DNA from: Acidobacteriota bacterium
GTDB taxonomy: Bacteria > Actinomycetota > Acidimicrobiia > Acidimicrobiales > Ilumatobacteraceae
Assembly: GCA_018970175.1 (NCBI GenBank)
Contig: JAGWWV010000003.1
Coordinates: forward strand, 1-64,000
DNA length: 64,000 bases
Reading direction: 5' to 3'
Shown: piece by piece, positions 34,444 through 43,354 of the stretch
Layout of the letters: every line of letters starts with the position of its first letter
Position numbering within the stretch: position 1 is the first letter of the stretch
The notes under the pieces: model-generated
Seen by the model: the letters and a program-made list of their open reading frames with translations, nothing else
Told to the model about the DNA's origin: nothing
Databases searched by the model: none
Translations under genes and position numbers: made by a program

Positions 34444-35829
34444 CTAACCGAGAAGTCTGTCCATGAGAGCGGTCAAGCGCCGAGCCGGCTTGTTCGATCG
34501 CGCCTCGAGCGCGTCGGCAATGACCGGCAACCGCAGGCCGGCGTTGACGCCCAGCCAGCGCAGAGGTTCGGGCTCCCAGCGCCGGTTGTGGTGCCGGACG
34601 AAGGGGAGTGAGAGATCGGGCGAGTCGTGCCCGCAAATGGCTGCGGCAACGGTGCGGCCCGTCAGGTGCGACAAGGCGACTCCGTCACCGACGTACCCAC
34701 CCGCGGCGATCCGACGGGTGGAATGGTCGACAGTGATCGATGGGTGCCAGTCGCGCGGGACCGCCAGCGGGCCACCCCAGTGGTGGGTGATGCGCGCATC
34801 GCGTGTGGCGGGAAACATCTCGTGCAGCGTCGAAACGATGCGGTCCTTCACACGTTCGTCGGTGTCGAACCCGCTCGAAATTCGGCTGCCAAATCGGTAA
34901 CCGGCTCCACGACCACCGAACGCGATGCGACCATCGGCGGTGCGTTGAGCGTACGTCACCATCAAGCGTCCTTCGGCAAGAGTCTCGCGGTTGGCCCAAC
35001 CGATGCGGTGCCAGACCTCGTCGGGGAGAGGTTCCGTTGCGACCATGTAGGAATACAGGGGAATCACGGTCCGTTTTTCTCCACGCAACTGCGACGTGTA
35101 CCCCTCGGTTGCCCGTACCACCCAGTTCGTGTCGATGCGCGCCGGCCGACCGAGGTACGTGCCCGTGACCCCCGCATCGTCGATTGCATCGACGCGAAAG
35201 TGACCGACCAGTTCGACTCCGACGTCAAGCGCCCGTGCGACCAGGCCGTTCACCAACTTGAGTGGATGAAGTACGGCACAGTGGGGAGAAAAAAGTGCGC
35301 CACGTGCATCGTTGACCACGACGCGATGTGAGAGTTCGTCGCTGTTCATCCATCGCACGTCGGAGTCGTCCAGGCCATGACGTTGCTGTGTCCGGATCGT
35401 TTCGCGAAGACGACTCTCCTGCACCGCGTTCGTCGCGACGGTGAGCGTGCCCGACTTCTTCCAGTCGCAGTCGATCGAGTGCATGTCGACGTACCGACCG
35501 ACATCGTCGACTGCGGCAATGGCGGCTCGTTGCATCGCGAGGGCGGAGTCCCGTCCGTGCAGATTCTCGAGGGTGTCGAGTTCGACGGGAAAGAGCCCGC
35601 TGCACCACCCGCCGTTGCGGCCGCTCGCACCGAAACCCGGCTCGGCGGCATCGAGCACGACCACGTCGAGTTCGGGTCGCATCTCTTTCAGGTGAAGCGC
35701 GGTCCACAAGCCCGTGTAGCCGGCACCGACGATCACAACGTCGAACCTTCGCGAAGCATCGACTGGACTCGACTCGAATGCGAGGCGCGATTCGGCCCAC
35801 AGCGACGGGGGCCACGGGTTTTCGTGCAT
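34444..35829 (-). CDS. FAD-dependent amine/D-amino-acid oxidase-like protein (DAO family)
   Basis: The 461-aa protein opens with a short extension (ENPWPPSLWAES) then the FAD motif VVIVGAGYTGLWTALHL, followed by GFGASGRNGGWCSG, the pattern of gamma-glutamylputrescine oxidoreductase (PuuB)-like enzymes. WKKSGTLTVATN and HHWGGPLAVPRDWHP are further family landmarks. Likely reaction: oxidative deamination of a primary or secondary amine. It sits 7 bases downstream of the DapB-like gene. Confidence 0.87.
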   Translation of the reverse strand: MHENPWPPSLWAESRLAFESSPVDASRRFDVVIVGAGYTGLWTALHLKEMRPELDVVVLDAAEPGFGASGRNGGWCSGLFPVELDTLENLHGRDSALAMQRAAIAAVDDVGRYVDMHSIDCDWKKSGTLTVATNAVQESRLRETIRTQQRHGLDDSDVRWMNSDELSHRVVVNDARGALFSPHCAVLHPLKLVNGLVARALDVGVELVGHFRVDAIDDAGVTGTYLGRPARIDTNWVVRATEGYTSQLRGEKRTVIPLYSYMVATEPLPDEVWHRIGWANRETLAEGRLMVTYAQRTADGRIAFGGRGAGYRFGSRISSGFDTDERVKDRIVSTLHEMFPATRDARITHHWGGPLAVPRDWHPSITVDHSTRRIAAGGYVGDGVALSHLTGRTVAAAICGHDSPDLSLPFVRHHNRRWEPEPLRWLGVNAGLRLPVIADALEARSNKPARRLTALMDRLLG

Positions 35830-35836
35830 CGGTGGG

Positions 35837-36883
35837 TCAGGGAGAGACGATGCCGCGGCCGACGACGAGTGGCAGGTCGAGGAAGGTACGAATCCCGGTG
35901 GGTGCCGCGCACACGGCGGGGATTGCGTGCACCGCCCTCATTGCCGTCCCGACGAGGCCGTTCGTTGTCCACTTGTTTGCTTCGAAGTGCAGTCGCGGTT
36001 CACCTTCGATCGTGCAGACCCACGCCGGGCTCTGCCAGTGCGGCGCCACCGACTTGTGGGCCTTGTAGATCGCTTCGAGACGGATGACGTCGCGATCACG
36101 GACGACGCCGCACCATTCCCAGCGCTGACCTGCGACTGTGCCCTTCGGTACGGGTCCGGCGGCGATGGTGAGGTCGTCGGTCGCCAACTCAACTTCGGAT
36201 TCCACGGTCAACTCGTCGAGCTCGAGACCAAGACCATCGGCGACCATCAGCACGCTTTCTTCGAACAGCCCGCTCAACCACTTGCGGTAGCGCGCGGTGT
36301 GCGACTCGAAGCGTTCGGGGTCGAAGGAGAATCCCATTACGTCGAAGATGATCTGTGGCGAGGGATAGAAGGAAAAATCGGAGTGTTCGCGCACGAGAAC
36401 CGAGTCGATACGTGCACAATTCGAGGAAAAGACGAGTGGAATCAGTTCGGCCATGAATCCCGGATTGATGCCGGTGCCGTGAATCGAGACCCCACCCGCG
36501 CGACAAGCATCTTCGAGACGCGCCACCACGTCTGCTCCATAGGCCTTCGGATAGACGTAGCCGACCGTGGTGACGACGTTCTTTCCGCTGCGCAAAAGAG
36601 TGCAGATGTCTTTCGTGTCTTTGTCGGGGTCGTCGGCGACCTGTGCCGCGGACAGTGGCATGTGCATCACGACGTCGGCGTCGAGCGCGAGGATGTCGCC
36701 GATGTTGTTGGTTGCCGTGATGCCACACGAGTCGAGACCGGCGATGTCGCCCGCATCTCGACCGGCTTTTGACGGCGTTGCGACGTAGCAACCGACGATT
36801 TCGTAGTCGGGGTGGCGCAGAATCGTCTTCAACGACGCAAGCCCGACGTTTCCGGTTCCCCATTGAATGACGCGGTACACCAT
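35837..36883 (-). CDS. DapB-like NAD(P)-dependent dehydrogenase (actinobacterial)
   Basis: The 348-aa protein begins YRVIQWGTGNVGLASLKTIL, the Rossmann motif of dihydrodipicolinate reductase-like proteins found widely in actinobacterial catabolic clusters. VVTTVGYVYP and GTGINPGFMAELIPL follow. True DapB is about 250 aa and lacks this arrangement, so lysine biosynthesis is not implied; these longer relatives include 2,4-diaminopentanoate dehydrogenase. It follows the acyl-CoA ligase by 2 bases. Confidence 0.82.
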   Translation of the reverse strand: MVYRVIQWGTGNVGLASLKTILRHPDYEIVGCYVATPSKAGRDAGDIAGLDSCGITATNNIGDILALDADVVMHMPLSAAQVADDPDKDTKDICTLLRSGKNVVTTVGYVYPKAYGADVVARLEDACRAGGVSIHGTGINPGFMAELIPLVFSSNCARIDSVLVREHSDFSFYPSPQIIFDVMGFSFDPERFESHTARYRKWLSGLFEESVLMVADGLGLELDELTVESEVELATDDLTIAAGPVPKGTVAGQRWEWCGVVRDRDVIRLEAIYKAHKSVAPHWQSPAWVCTIEGEPRLHFEANKWTTNGLVGTAMRAVHAIPAVCAAPTGIRTFLDLPLVVGRGIVSP

Positions 36884-36885
36884 TG

Positions 36886-38421
36886 TCAGTTCACCTTTCG
36901 TTCGCGGCCGGCCCAGAATTCCTCGCGCAACTTGAACTTCTGCAATTTGCCCGTTGCGGTGCGGGCAAGCGTCTCACGAAACTCGATGCGCTTCGGGCAC
37001 TTGTATCCGGCGAGTTTCGTCTTCGTGTAGGCGATGAGTTCGGCCTCGGACAACGTTGATCCCGGGGCCTTCACCACGAGTGCGAGAACGAGCTCGCCCC
37101 ACTTCTCGTCGGGCACCCCGATGACGGCAACTTCGGCGACGTCGCTGTGCGAAAAGATCGCGTCCTCGACCTCGATCGAGCTCACGTTTTCCCCGCCCGA
37201 GATGATGACGTCCTTCTTGCGGTCGGAGATGGAAAGCACGTGGTTGTCGCCGATCGTGCCGCCGTCACCGGTGTGGAACCACCCGTCGACGATCGCCTTG
37301 GCGGTTTCGTCGGGCTGATTCCAGTAACCGTTCATCACGACGTTGCTGCGCGCCAGAACCTCGCCCGATTCGTCGACACGAAGTTCAACGCCAACGGCGG
37401 GCGAACCCGCGGCCGCGAGGCGAGCGGCGCGGTCGGAGGGTGACAGCGCGTCGTATTCCGCACGCCGACGGTTCATCGTGAGAACGGGGGCGGTTTCGGT
37501 GAGACCGTAGATCTGGGCGAATTCCCACCCGAGCTCGGTTTCGACGCGTTCGATCGTGCGGGTTGGCGGCGGCGCACCGGCCACGACGATGCGGACCCGG
37601 TCACGCCCCGGAATCGGTCCGTTCCATGTCGATGCGGCGTCGAGAATCATGTTGACCACGGCGGGTGCGCCGCACAGCATTGTCACGCCGTGCTGGTCGA
37701 CCCGGCGGAGAATCTCGGCCCCGTCGACCTTGCGCAAGATGACGTGCCGTCCACCCATTCCCGTGACCGCGTACACCATGCCCCAGCCGTTGCAGTGGAA
37801 TTGCGGCAACGTGTGCAGGTACACATCACGGTCGTTCACGCCCATCTGCCAACCGAACACCGTGGCATTGAGCCAGAGGTTGCGGTGGGTGAGCTGCACA
37901 CCCTTGGGGCGTGCGGTCGTTCCGCTGGTGTAGTTGATTGTTGCGGTGGCATCCTCGTCGGGAGTCCACGGGCGGGGCTCGACTCCGAATTTGTGGAGCA
38001 CGTCGTCGGACTCGGCGCCGATGACGAATCGATGACGAGCGGTGACTCCGGCGAGCGCGTCGTCGAGTTCCGGGTCGACGAGGAGCACCTCGGCACCACT
38101 GTGTTCGACGATGTACTTGACCTCTTCGGCCACGAGACGGAAGTTCACCGGCACAAGAACCCGACCCGAGCCACTGACACCAAAGAAAGAGGTGTACAGG
38201 CGAGCGGCGTTGTGGCTGACCATTGCCACGCGGGCACCTTGGGCGACGCCGAGTGCGTCGAGTCCCGCCGCTTGGGCACGGGCCCGTTCGGCCACTTGTG
38301 CATAAGTGAGATCGGGCCACGGAGCGGCCGGCTGATCGGGCTCGTCGACGAGGGCGACGCGGTGTCCGTACACCTGCTCTGCGCGCCGCAGAAAATCGAC
38401 CACTGACAAGGGAACCTTCAC
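36886..38421 (-). CDS. Acyl-CoA synthetase / AMP-dependent ligase
   Basis: This 511-aa adenylate-forming enzyme has the P-loop YTSGTTARPKG, the region QIYGLTETAP, GWFHTGDGG, the hinge DRKKDVIISGGENVSS and the C-terminal catalytic Lys in ARTATGKLQKFKLRE. It activates a carboxylic acid to acyl-AMP and then acyl-CoA. The start is GTG 38421 because AAGGAGG lies 5 bases upstream; the ATG at 38445 would place that ribosome site inside the gene. It is the first gene of the four-gene run. Confidence 0.9.
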   Translation of the reverse strand: MKVPLSVVDFLRRAEQVYGHRVALVDEPDQPAAPWPDLTYAQVAERARAQAAGLDALGVAQGARVAMVSHNAARLYTSFFGVSGSGRVLVPVNFRLVAEEVKYIVEHSGAEVLLVDPELDDALAGVTARHRFVIGAESDDVLHKFGVEPRPWTPDEDATATINYTSGTTARPKGVQLTHRNLWLNATVFGWQMGVNDRDVYLHTLPQFHCNGWGMVYAVTGMGGRHVILRKVDGAEILRRVDQHGVTMLCGAPAVVNMILDAASTWNGPIPGRDRVRIVVAGAPPPTRTIERVETELGWEFAQIYGLTETAPVLTMNRRRAEYDALSPSDRAARLAAAGSPAVGVELRVDESGEVLARSNVVMNGYWNQPDETAKAIVDGWFHTGDGGTIGDNHVLSISDRKKDVIISGGENVSSIEVEDAIFSHSDVAEVAVIGVPDEKWGELVLALVVKAPGSTLSEAELIAYTKTKLAGYKCPKRIEFRETLARTATGKLQKFKLREEFWAGRERKVN

Positions 38422-38456
38422 GTCTGCCTCCTTGCAGCAAACCATAATGTTTCGGC

Positions 38457-38945
38457 ATGGGTTGCCCGACTGGAGACGTGGAAGTGCGCTATCTCCCCGC
38501 CGACCGAATGGTCGTCGAGCGCATCATCCACTGGCAGGTCGACCACTACCGCAATGCGTTTCCCAGCTTCGACCACGACGATTGGATCGATTTCTACGGA
38601 CCCCACATGCGGGGCCAGGACGGTCCGTTGCCCGTTGTCCTCGGTGCGTTCGAAGGAACCGAGTGCGTCGGCACCGTCGCAATCGTCGAACGCGACGACC
38701 TCGACGACGTCGACCAGTACACACCGTGGATCGCTGCCATGATCGTCGACCCATCGCGTCGCGGCTGCGGCATCGGCCGAACGTTGCTGAATGCGGCACT
38801 CGGGCGCTGCCGCGACCTTCTGATTTCCCGTGTCTACCTGTGGACCCACGACCAGTTCGATTGGTACCGACGACTGGGCTGGGCCGAAGTGGAGAGGAAA
38901 GACTTCAGGGGCGTGGGCATCACCATCTTTGCCAGCGATCTTTGA
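38457..38945 (+). CDS. GNAT family N-acetyltransferase
   Basis: The 162-aa protein has a central beta strand VVLGAFEGTECVGTVAIVER and the acetyl-CoA-binding motif VDPSRRGCGIGRTLL (RxxGxG). It ends FDWYRRLGWAEVERKDFRG, the typical C-terminal Tyr region. Acetyl transfer to an unknown amine is expected. It is divergent from the acyl-CoA ligase, with start codons 35 bases apart. Confidence 0.87.
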   Translation: MGCPTGDVEVRYLPADRMVVERIIHWQVDHYRNAFPSFDHDDWIDFYGPHMRGQDGPLPVVLGAFEGTECVGTVAIVERDDLDDVDQYTPWIAAMIVDPSRRGCGIGRTLLNAALGRCRDLLISRVYLWTHDQFDWYRRLGWAEVERKDFRGVGITIFASDL

Positions 38946-38963
38946 TCGGTTCGGGCGCTTTGC

Positions 38964-39758
38964 TCAACGTGAGAATCGCCACGTGAAGCTGTGCTGCAGC
39001 ACGCGTGCCGTACCGACGATGTCGAGGTTTGATGGAGAAGCGGTGTTGAACGCATCGGGCGGGCCCGATTGGGGTTCGACGCACACGCCGTTCGGGTTTC
39101 CGGTGTAGACGACCCAGTAGCGACACGTGCTCGACAACTGCACGTTCACTCCGTTGACAACCAGACGCGGGTCGGCATCAGCATCGGTGAAACAGTCGTC
39201 CCATGGCGGGTCGGTCGGGGGGCACGTGCGTGTCGTGGTGAGGCCTTCGGCGTCGCGGACGAACATGGTGTCGAACGAGACATCGAGCACCGTCGGAGGC
39301 AAGAACCACGGGTGCCATCCGACTTGTGCCGGAAATTCGCGGTCCTTGCCGTGCACCGACAACTCGAGGTGCAGAGAAGTGGGGCCGAGCGAGAGTCGTT
39401 GTTCGCACCATGACGTGAAGGGCCATCCGACGCGGTTGAGGTCGAGTCGCGCGACGAGTGACGAGGTGCCGACACCGACGACGTTCCACTCGTTCAGAAA
39501 ACCCACACCGTGCATTGCGTGCGATCGTTCGTTGGCGGGCATGTTGACGACGTCGCGACGGAACTGGAACCGCCCGTCACGCAGCCGACCCGCCCAGGGC
39601 ACCATCGGGTAACACCCCCAGCCGAGCACCGGGTCGACACCGACGCCGTCTTCGACGAGCAGCGGCGCGCCATCGAAGGTCACCTGGGCAACGCGACCAC
39701 CGTGGGTCGCGTCGAAGCTCAGTGTGGTGCGGTCGTTTGCGATGTCGAACCGGGCCAC
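38964..39758 (-). CDS. Aldose 1-epimerase family protein
   Basis: The 264-aa protein from GTG 39758 has GGRVAQVTFDGAPLL, PMVPWAGRLRDGRF, HAMHGVGFLNEW (catalytic His), VGWHPWFLP (second His) and VCVEPQSGPPDAFN (catalytic Glu). These are the galactose mutarotase active-site elements. It interconverts anomers of aldoses. GAGGAAG precedes the GTG. The first 40 bases of the gene overlap the end of the DoxX-like gene, so the two are in one transcript. Confidence 0.85.
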   Translation of the reverse strand: MARFDIANDRTTLSFDATHGGRVAQVTFDGAPLLVEDGVGVDPVLGWGCYPMVPWAGRLRDGRFQFRRDVVNMPANERSHAMHGVGFLNEWNVVGVGTSSLVARLDLNRVGWPFTSWCEQRLSLGPTSLHLELSVHGKDREFPAQVGWHPWFLPPTVLDVSFDTMFVRDAEGLTTTRTCPPTDPPWDDCFTDADADPRLVVNGVNVQLSSTCRYWVVYTGNPNGVCVEPQSGPPDAFNTASPSNLDIVGTARVLQHSFTWRFSR

Positions 39759-40114
39759 GGTGCTTCCTCTTCGTTCTGTTGCGCGATGCGCCACGCCCAC
39801 CAGATGAGAACGAACTGCAGCGGCAGACGCGCCCAACTGACGAACTGTTCTCCGGCGGGTCGGTCACGCCAGTCCCACGTCATGTACAGGTTCGCCGGGT
39901 AGACGCAGACGAAGAGCCAGATGGCTGCGAGTGCCCCACGCCGGCGGGTCGCTGACCGCAGGAGCATGAGACCGATCACGATTTCGGCAACACCGCTCGC
40001 AAAGGTCCAGAAGGACTCGTTCGGTGGCAGCCACGGCGGGACGATGTTGTTGAAGAAGTCGGGGTTCGCAAAGTGAGCAATGCCCGCGAAGAGAACGAAG
40101 ATTCCGAGGATCAC
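39719..40114 (-). CDS. DoxX-like membrane protein
   Basis: This 131-aa protein has four predicted transmembrane helices (about 1-15, 34-53, 58-77 and 95-110) and the DoxX-type opening FVLFAGIAHFANPDFF with an Asn-Pro pair. DoxX proteins are small membrane proteins sometimes linked to quinone/oxidative stress functions. It has no strong start signal beyond the ATG. It is upstream of and overlaps the epimerase gene. Confidence 0.75.
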   Translation of the reverse strand: MILGIFVLFAGIAHFANPDFFNNIVPPWLPPNESFWTFASGVAEIVIGLMLLRSATRRRGALAAIWLFVCVYPANLYMTWDWRDRPAGEQFVSWARLPLQFVLIWWAWRIAQQNEEEAPWPGSTSQTTAPH

Positions 40115-40179
40115 CTCACCAACCTAGACAAACAACCCTGACAGACGAGGCGGGAGACCAAACGCAACGTGGCTCTCAA

Positions 40180-40255
40180 TGGAGCCCAGAGCGGGAATCG
40201 AACCCGCGACCTTCTCATTACGAGTGAGATGCTCTGCCGACTGAGCTATCTGGGC
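40180..40255 (-). tRNA. tRNA-Thr (anticodon CGU)
   Basis: The 76-base minus-strand gene folds as a standard cloverleaf. The acceptor stem is GCCCAGA/TCTGGGC, the D-arm GCTCAGTCGGCAGAGC, the anticodon stem CTCACT CGT AATGAG-type loop with CGT, and the T-arm GCGGGTTCGATTCCCGC, with discriminator T and an encoded CCA end. Confidence 0.96.
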
Positions 40256-40296
40256 GAGGCTAAAGAGCCTACCCAGTGGGCCTCGGCATCGCACCG

Positions 40297-41364
40297 CTAG
40301 CCGACAAGGTCGGCGTACTGCACGGTGGGAAGGCGCAGGAACAGGGCGTGAAGCAGCAGCTCCTCGTTCACGTTCAGGGCGAGGCGTCCCATCGTGCGGT
40401 GGATGTCGTCGACCGCAGCGGCGAACTCGCCGAGGCGGTGGGCATTGTGGGAATGCGACATGGCATCACGGTAGACCGCTGCCATAACGGAGAGCCCGGC
40501 ACGCAACTCGTCGGTCTTGTGTTTTCGCAGTCGACGCTTCTGCGAATCCTCGAGATCTTTCTTGCCCGAACCACGTTCCCCGGAGATCTTGATACGTGCC
40601 TTCAGATCCTCGAGTTCGCGCTTAAAGATTGCCTCGAGTGGGGCAGCTGCGGCATCGATCTGCGCGAGGATGTTCGCGACAAGTTGCGCGACCCGATGAC
40701 CCGTTCCGTCGAGATCGTGTGGCGCGGTTTCGAAGGCGCGTCGACGTGCTGCGTAGTCCGCTTCGCCCGCGAGCAATCGGGCCCGGTCCAAGCTGCCACG
40801 CGCCCCGACGGCCGCCGCCGCCGCGACGTCAGCCGGCACGCCTTCGGCGACGAGTCGTTCTTCGATGAGCGCCGCCGGGACCTCACCGAACGTGACGTTG
40901 ACACAGCGGGATGCGACAGTGACGAGAAGGGGGACGACTGCGTCGGTGAGGAGAATGAACCGAACCTGCGGTGACGGTTCTTCGAAAGTCTTCAACAGAC
41001 GAACGACCGCGTTTTCCGACATGAAATGAATGTCGTGGAGAATGATGACGACCATGCGCGACTCGACCGGGGAGCGCGACGAAAGAAGGACGAGATCTTG
41101 GGCCTGCTCGGCAGTGATCGACGCACCTTCGCGCCGGACTTCGTGCACGTCGATGTAGTTGCCCTCGATGATCAAACGCGCTTCGTTGGTTGACGGGTCA
41201 TCGGAGCCGGTGACGAGACACGCCGCGAGTGCGCGGGCGGCTTCTTCTTTTCCGCAACCCTCGGGTCCGACGAGGAGATAACCGTGAACGGGACTGTCGA
41301 CCAACTGTTTGAGGAGGCCGATTGCGTGGTCTTGGCCAACGACGGAGTCCCAGACCGATGCCAT
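40297..41364 (-). CDS. holB: DNA polymerase III subunit delta prime
   Basis: The 355-aa clamp-loader subunit begins WDSVVGQDHAIGLLKQLV and has YLLVGPEGCGKEEAARALA (degenerate Walker A, Glu after the Lys, so probably no ATPase). AVVRLLKTFEEP and TVASRCVNVTF (SRC motif) follow. In most bacteria holB lies directly beside tmk; here tmk and topA are about 19 kb away. It works with DnaX and HolA to load the sliding clamp. Confidence 0.92.
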   Translation of the reverse strand: MASVWDSVVGQDHAIGLLKQLVDSPVHGYLLVGPEGCGKEEAARALAACLVTGSDDPSTNEARLIIEGNYIDVHEVRREGASITAEQAQDLVLLSSRSPVESRMVVIILHDIHFMSENAVVRLLKTFEEPSPQVRFILLTDAVVPLLVTVASRCVNVTFGEVPAALIEERLVAEGVPADVAAAAAVGARGSLDRARLLAGEADYAARRRAFETAPHDLDGTGHRVAQLVANILAQIDAAAAPLEAIFKRELEDLKARIKISGERGSGKKDLEDSQKRRLRKHKTDELRAGLSVMAAVYRDAMSHSHNAHRLGEFAAAVDDIHRTMGRLALNVNEELLLHALFLRLPTVQYADLVG

Positions 41365-41387
41365 GCGATGAATTTAGGCGACGGGAG

Positions 41388-42398
41388 TCAGGCCGACAGG
41401 AGGCGCTGCATGATGCGCCGGAATTCGACCGTGTTTCGGTCTGCACGCGTGTGTGCCTGGCCCAGTCCGAACGGAATCGTCTTGTCCCACAGGCGTTCGA
41501 TGACTTTCAGATCCTCGGCCATGATCTCGAGTTCGTAGTCGATGGCGTGTTGCGCCTTTTCAGCGGTGTCGCAGTCGTTGCGGAGCATCGCCGTGTAGAC
41601 GCGTGTCGTCGTGTCATCGAGGGGTTGGAGGGCGGTGAAGAGAACATTCAGCACCCCGGTGATGGGCAACTCGAGACGCAGAACGATGGTGAAAGGAGCG
41701 CCAAAGGTGTACGTCATGTTGCGTGGCTGAACGAGGGGATGCTCGCCCGTCTTCACCAACGGGTCTTCATTGTTGTGGATCGTGTGCGGGTACTCGACGA
41801 CGAATCCCCAGCCATCGTCACGTCGTTGCACCTCGTAGTCACCGATCAACTCGTCCTCGCCGGCCCCGAAAGTTCCTGCATGGACGAAGGGGAAGTGACC
41901 GAAATCGAGAAAGTTGTCGACGAACTGTCCCGCCGCGGCGCGGATGTCGACGGGTGGCAACCAGATCTGCCGAAGAGAAGAATCGCCCCACTCGGCGATC
42001 TCGGGAAGATCGCACACCGGGTCGTCGAGTGCGGCCCACACCAGGCCGTAGCGCTCTTGCAAACGGTACGGCGACAGATGGGCGGTGGGCGGAACGGTTG
42101 CGTCGACGCCGAGTGCGGGGATGTGCGCGCATTGTCCGGCCGCGTCGAAGCGCCAACCGTGGTAGGGACATTCGATGCAGCCGTCGACCATGCGGCCATC
42201 GCTCAGTCGAGCGTTGCGGTGTGCGCACCTGTCGGCAAACGCGGTGAGGCCGGACTCTCGTCGTACGACGACGATGCCTTCGCCCAACAGCTCGACGCGA
42301 GACGGAGTGTCCAGTGCGAATTCTTCGGGGCGACCGATCGGCAACCAACCACGCCGCAGTCCGGGCGAAGTGTTCGTGAGCGACGTCGGCGAAGTCAC
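41388..42398 (-). CDS. Rieske [2Fe-2S] aromatic-ring/heterocycle oxygenase alpha subunit
   Basis: The 336-aa protein has the Rieske ligands CAHRN and CPYHGW (about 58-83) and the mononuclear iron region DNFLDFGHFPFVH with both His. Its length and layout fit vanillate O-demethylase/N-demethylase-type oxygenases. Its GTG start overlaps the stop of the permease gene (GTGA), making it the last gene of a BMP-type nucleoside transporter operon. No reductase or ferredoxin gene is in the window. A role in oxidising the imported compound is inference from the coupling. Confidence 0.9.
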   Translation of the reverse strand: MTSPTSLTNTSPGLRRGWLPIGRPEEFALDTPSRVELLGEGIVVVRRESGLTAFADRCAHRNARLSDGRMVDGCIECPYHGWRFDAAGQCAHIPALGVDATVPPTAHLSPYRLQERYGLVWAALDDPVCDLPEIAEWGDSSLRQIWLPPVDIRAAAGQFVDNFLDFGHFPFVHAGTFGAGEDELIGDYEVQRRDDGWGFVVEYPHTIHNNEDPLVKTGEHPLVQPRNMTYTFGAPFTIVLRLELPITGVLNVLFTALQPLDDTTTRVYTAMLRNDCDTAEKAQHAIDYELEIMAEDLKVIERLWDKTIPFGLGQAHTRADRNTVEFRRIMQRLLSA

Positions 42399-43354
42399 CG
42401 TTCTTCACGCTCGTACGGCACGCCGAGAGCTGCGGGGGCACCGATGCGCTTGTGGGCGAAGCGAGTGGACACGAGAACGAGCACCACGATCGTCATGACG
42501 AACGGCAGGGCGTCGAGAACGTCACCCGGGATGTCAAAGCTGCGCGACTTGAGCACCGTGCCGAGCGACTGCAATGCACCGAACAAGTAGGCACCGAGCA
42601 GCGTCAACCCCGGCCGCCAGAAACCGAAGATCACGAGCGCGATTGCGATCCAGCCCGCACCCTTCGTCATGCCGTCGACCCATGTCGGCACGATTGCAAG
42701 GCTGTAAAAGGCACCACCGAGACCGGCGAGCGCCCCGCCGAGCATCGTGTGGATGTACCGGTACTTCACGACGTTGATGCCCATCGCGTCGGCTGTTTGG
42801 GGTGACTCGCCGACCGCGCGCAACTGGAGACCGATCTTCGTACGGAAGAGATACCACGACGCAACCGCGCACATCACCCATGACAGGTAAGTGAGGATCG
42901 TGTGGTTGAAAAGAAGGGGGCCGACGATCGGGGTATCGGCGAGTCCGAACACGTCGAGCCGGCGGATCTGCCGCGTGACGGGATCTTCGGCCACCTTCCA
43001 GATGTTGGCGAAGTAACTGGACAAACCAACCGCACCGGCGAAGATTGTGATGGACAGACCCGCGACCGTTTGATTCGCTTTCAACGTGACGCACAGGAAT
43101 GCATGTAGGGCGGCCACGACTGCGCCCGCCGCCATGGCGATGCAGATTGCTGCACTGAGGGTGAACCATGCGGAACCGCCGACGTGCAGGGACGCCCACG
43201 CACCCGTGACCCCACCGATGAGCATCATGCCCTCGACGCCGAGGTTCAGCACGCCGCTACGTTCCGTGAAAACGCCACCGAGCGCAGCGAAGAACAACGG
43301 CGTTCCGTAGAAAATCGCCGACCACGCGATGACGATGAAGATGTTGCTGTTCAT
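42395..43354 (-). CDS. ABC transporter permease (NupQ/YufQ-like)
   Basis: The 319-aa polytopic membrane protein has LNLGVEGMMLIGGVTGAWAS and TVAGLSITIFAGAVGLSSYF, plus the coupling-helix region RAVGESPQTADAMGINVVKY. It belongs to the BMP-type nucleoside permease pair and works with the NupP-like permease and the double-ABC ATPase. Overlaps on both sides: its ATG overlaps the stop of the upstream permease by 4 bases and its TGA overlaps the Rieske start. Confidence 0.9.
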   Translation of the reverse strand: MNSNIFIVIAWSAIFYGTPLFFAALGGVFTERSGVLNLGVEGMMLIGGVTGAWASLHVGGSAWFTLSAAICIAMAAGAVVAALHAFLCVTLKANQTVAGLSITIFAGAVGLSSYFANIWKVAEDPVTRQIRRLDVFGLADTPIVGPLLFNHTILTYLSWVMCAVASWYLFRTKIGLQLRAVGESPQTADAMGINVVKYRYIHTMLGGALAGLGGAFYSLAIVPTWVDGMTKGAGWIAIALVIFGFWRPGLTLLGAYLFGALQSLGTVLKSRSFDIPGDVLDALPFVMTIVVLVLVSTRFAHKRIGAPAALGVPYEREER

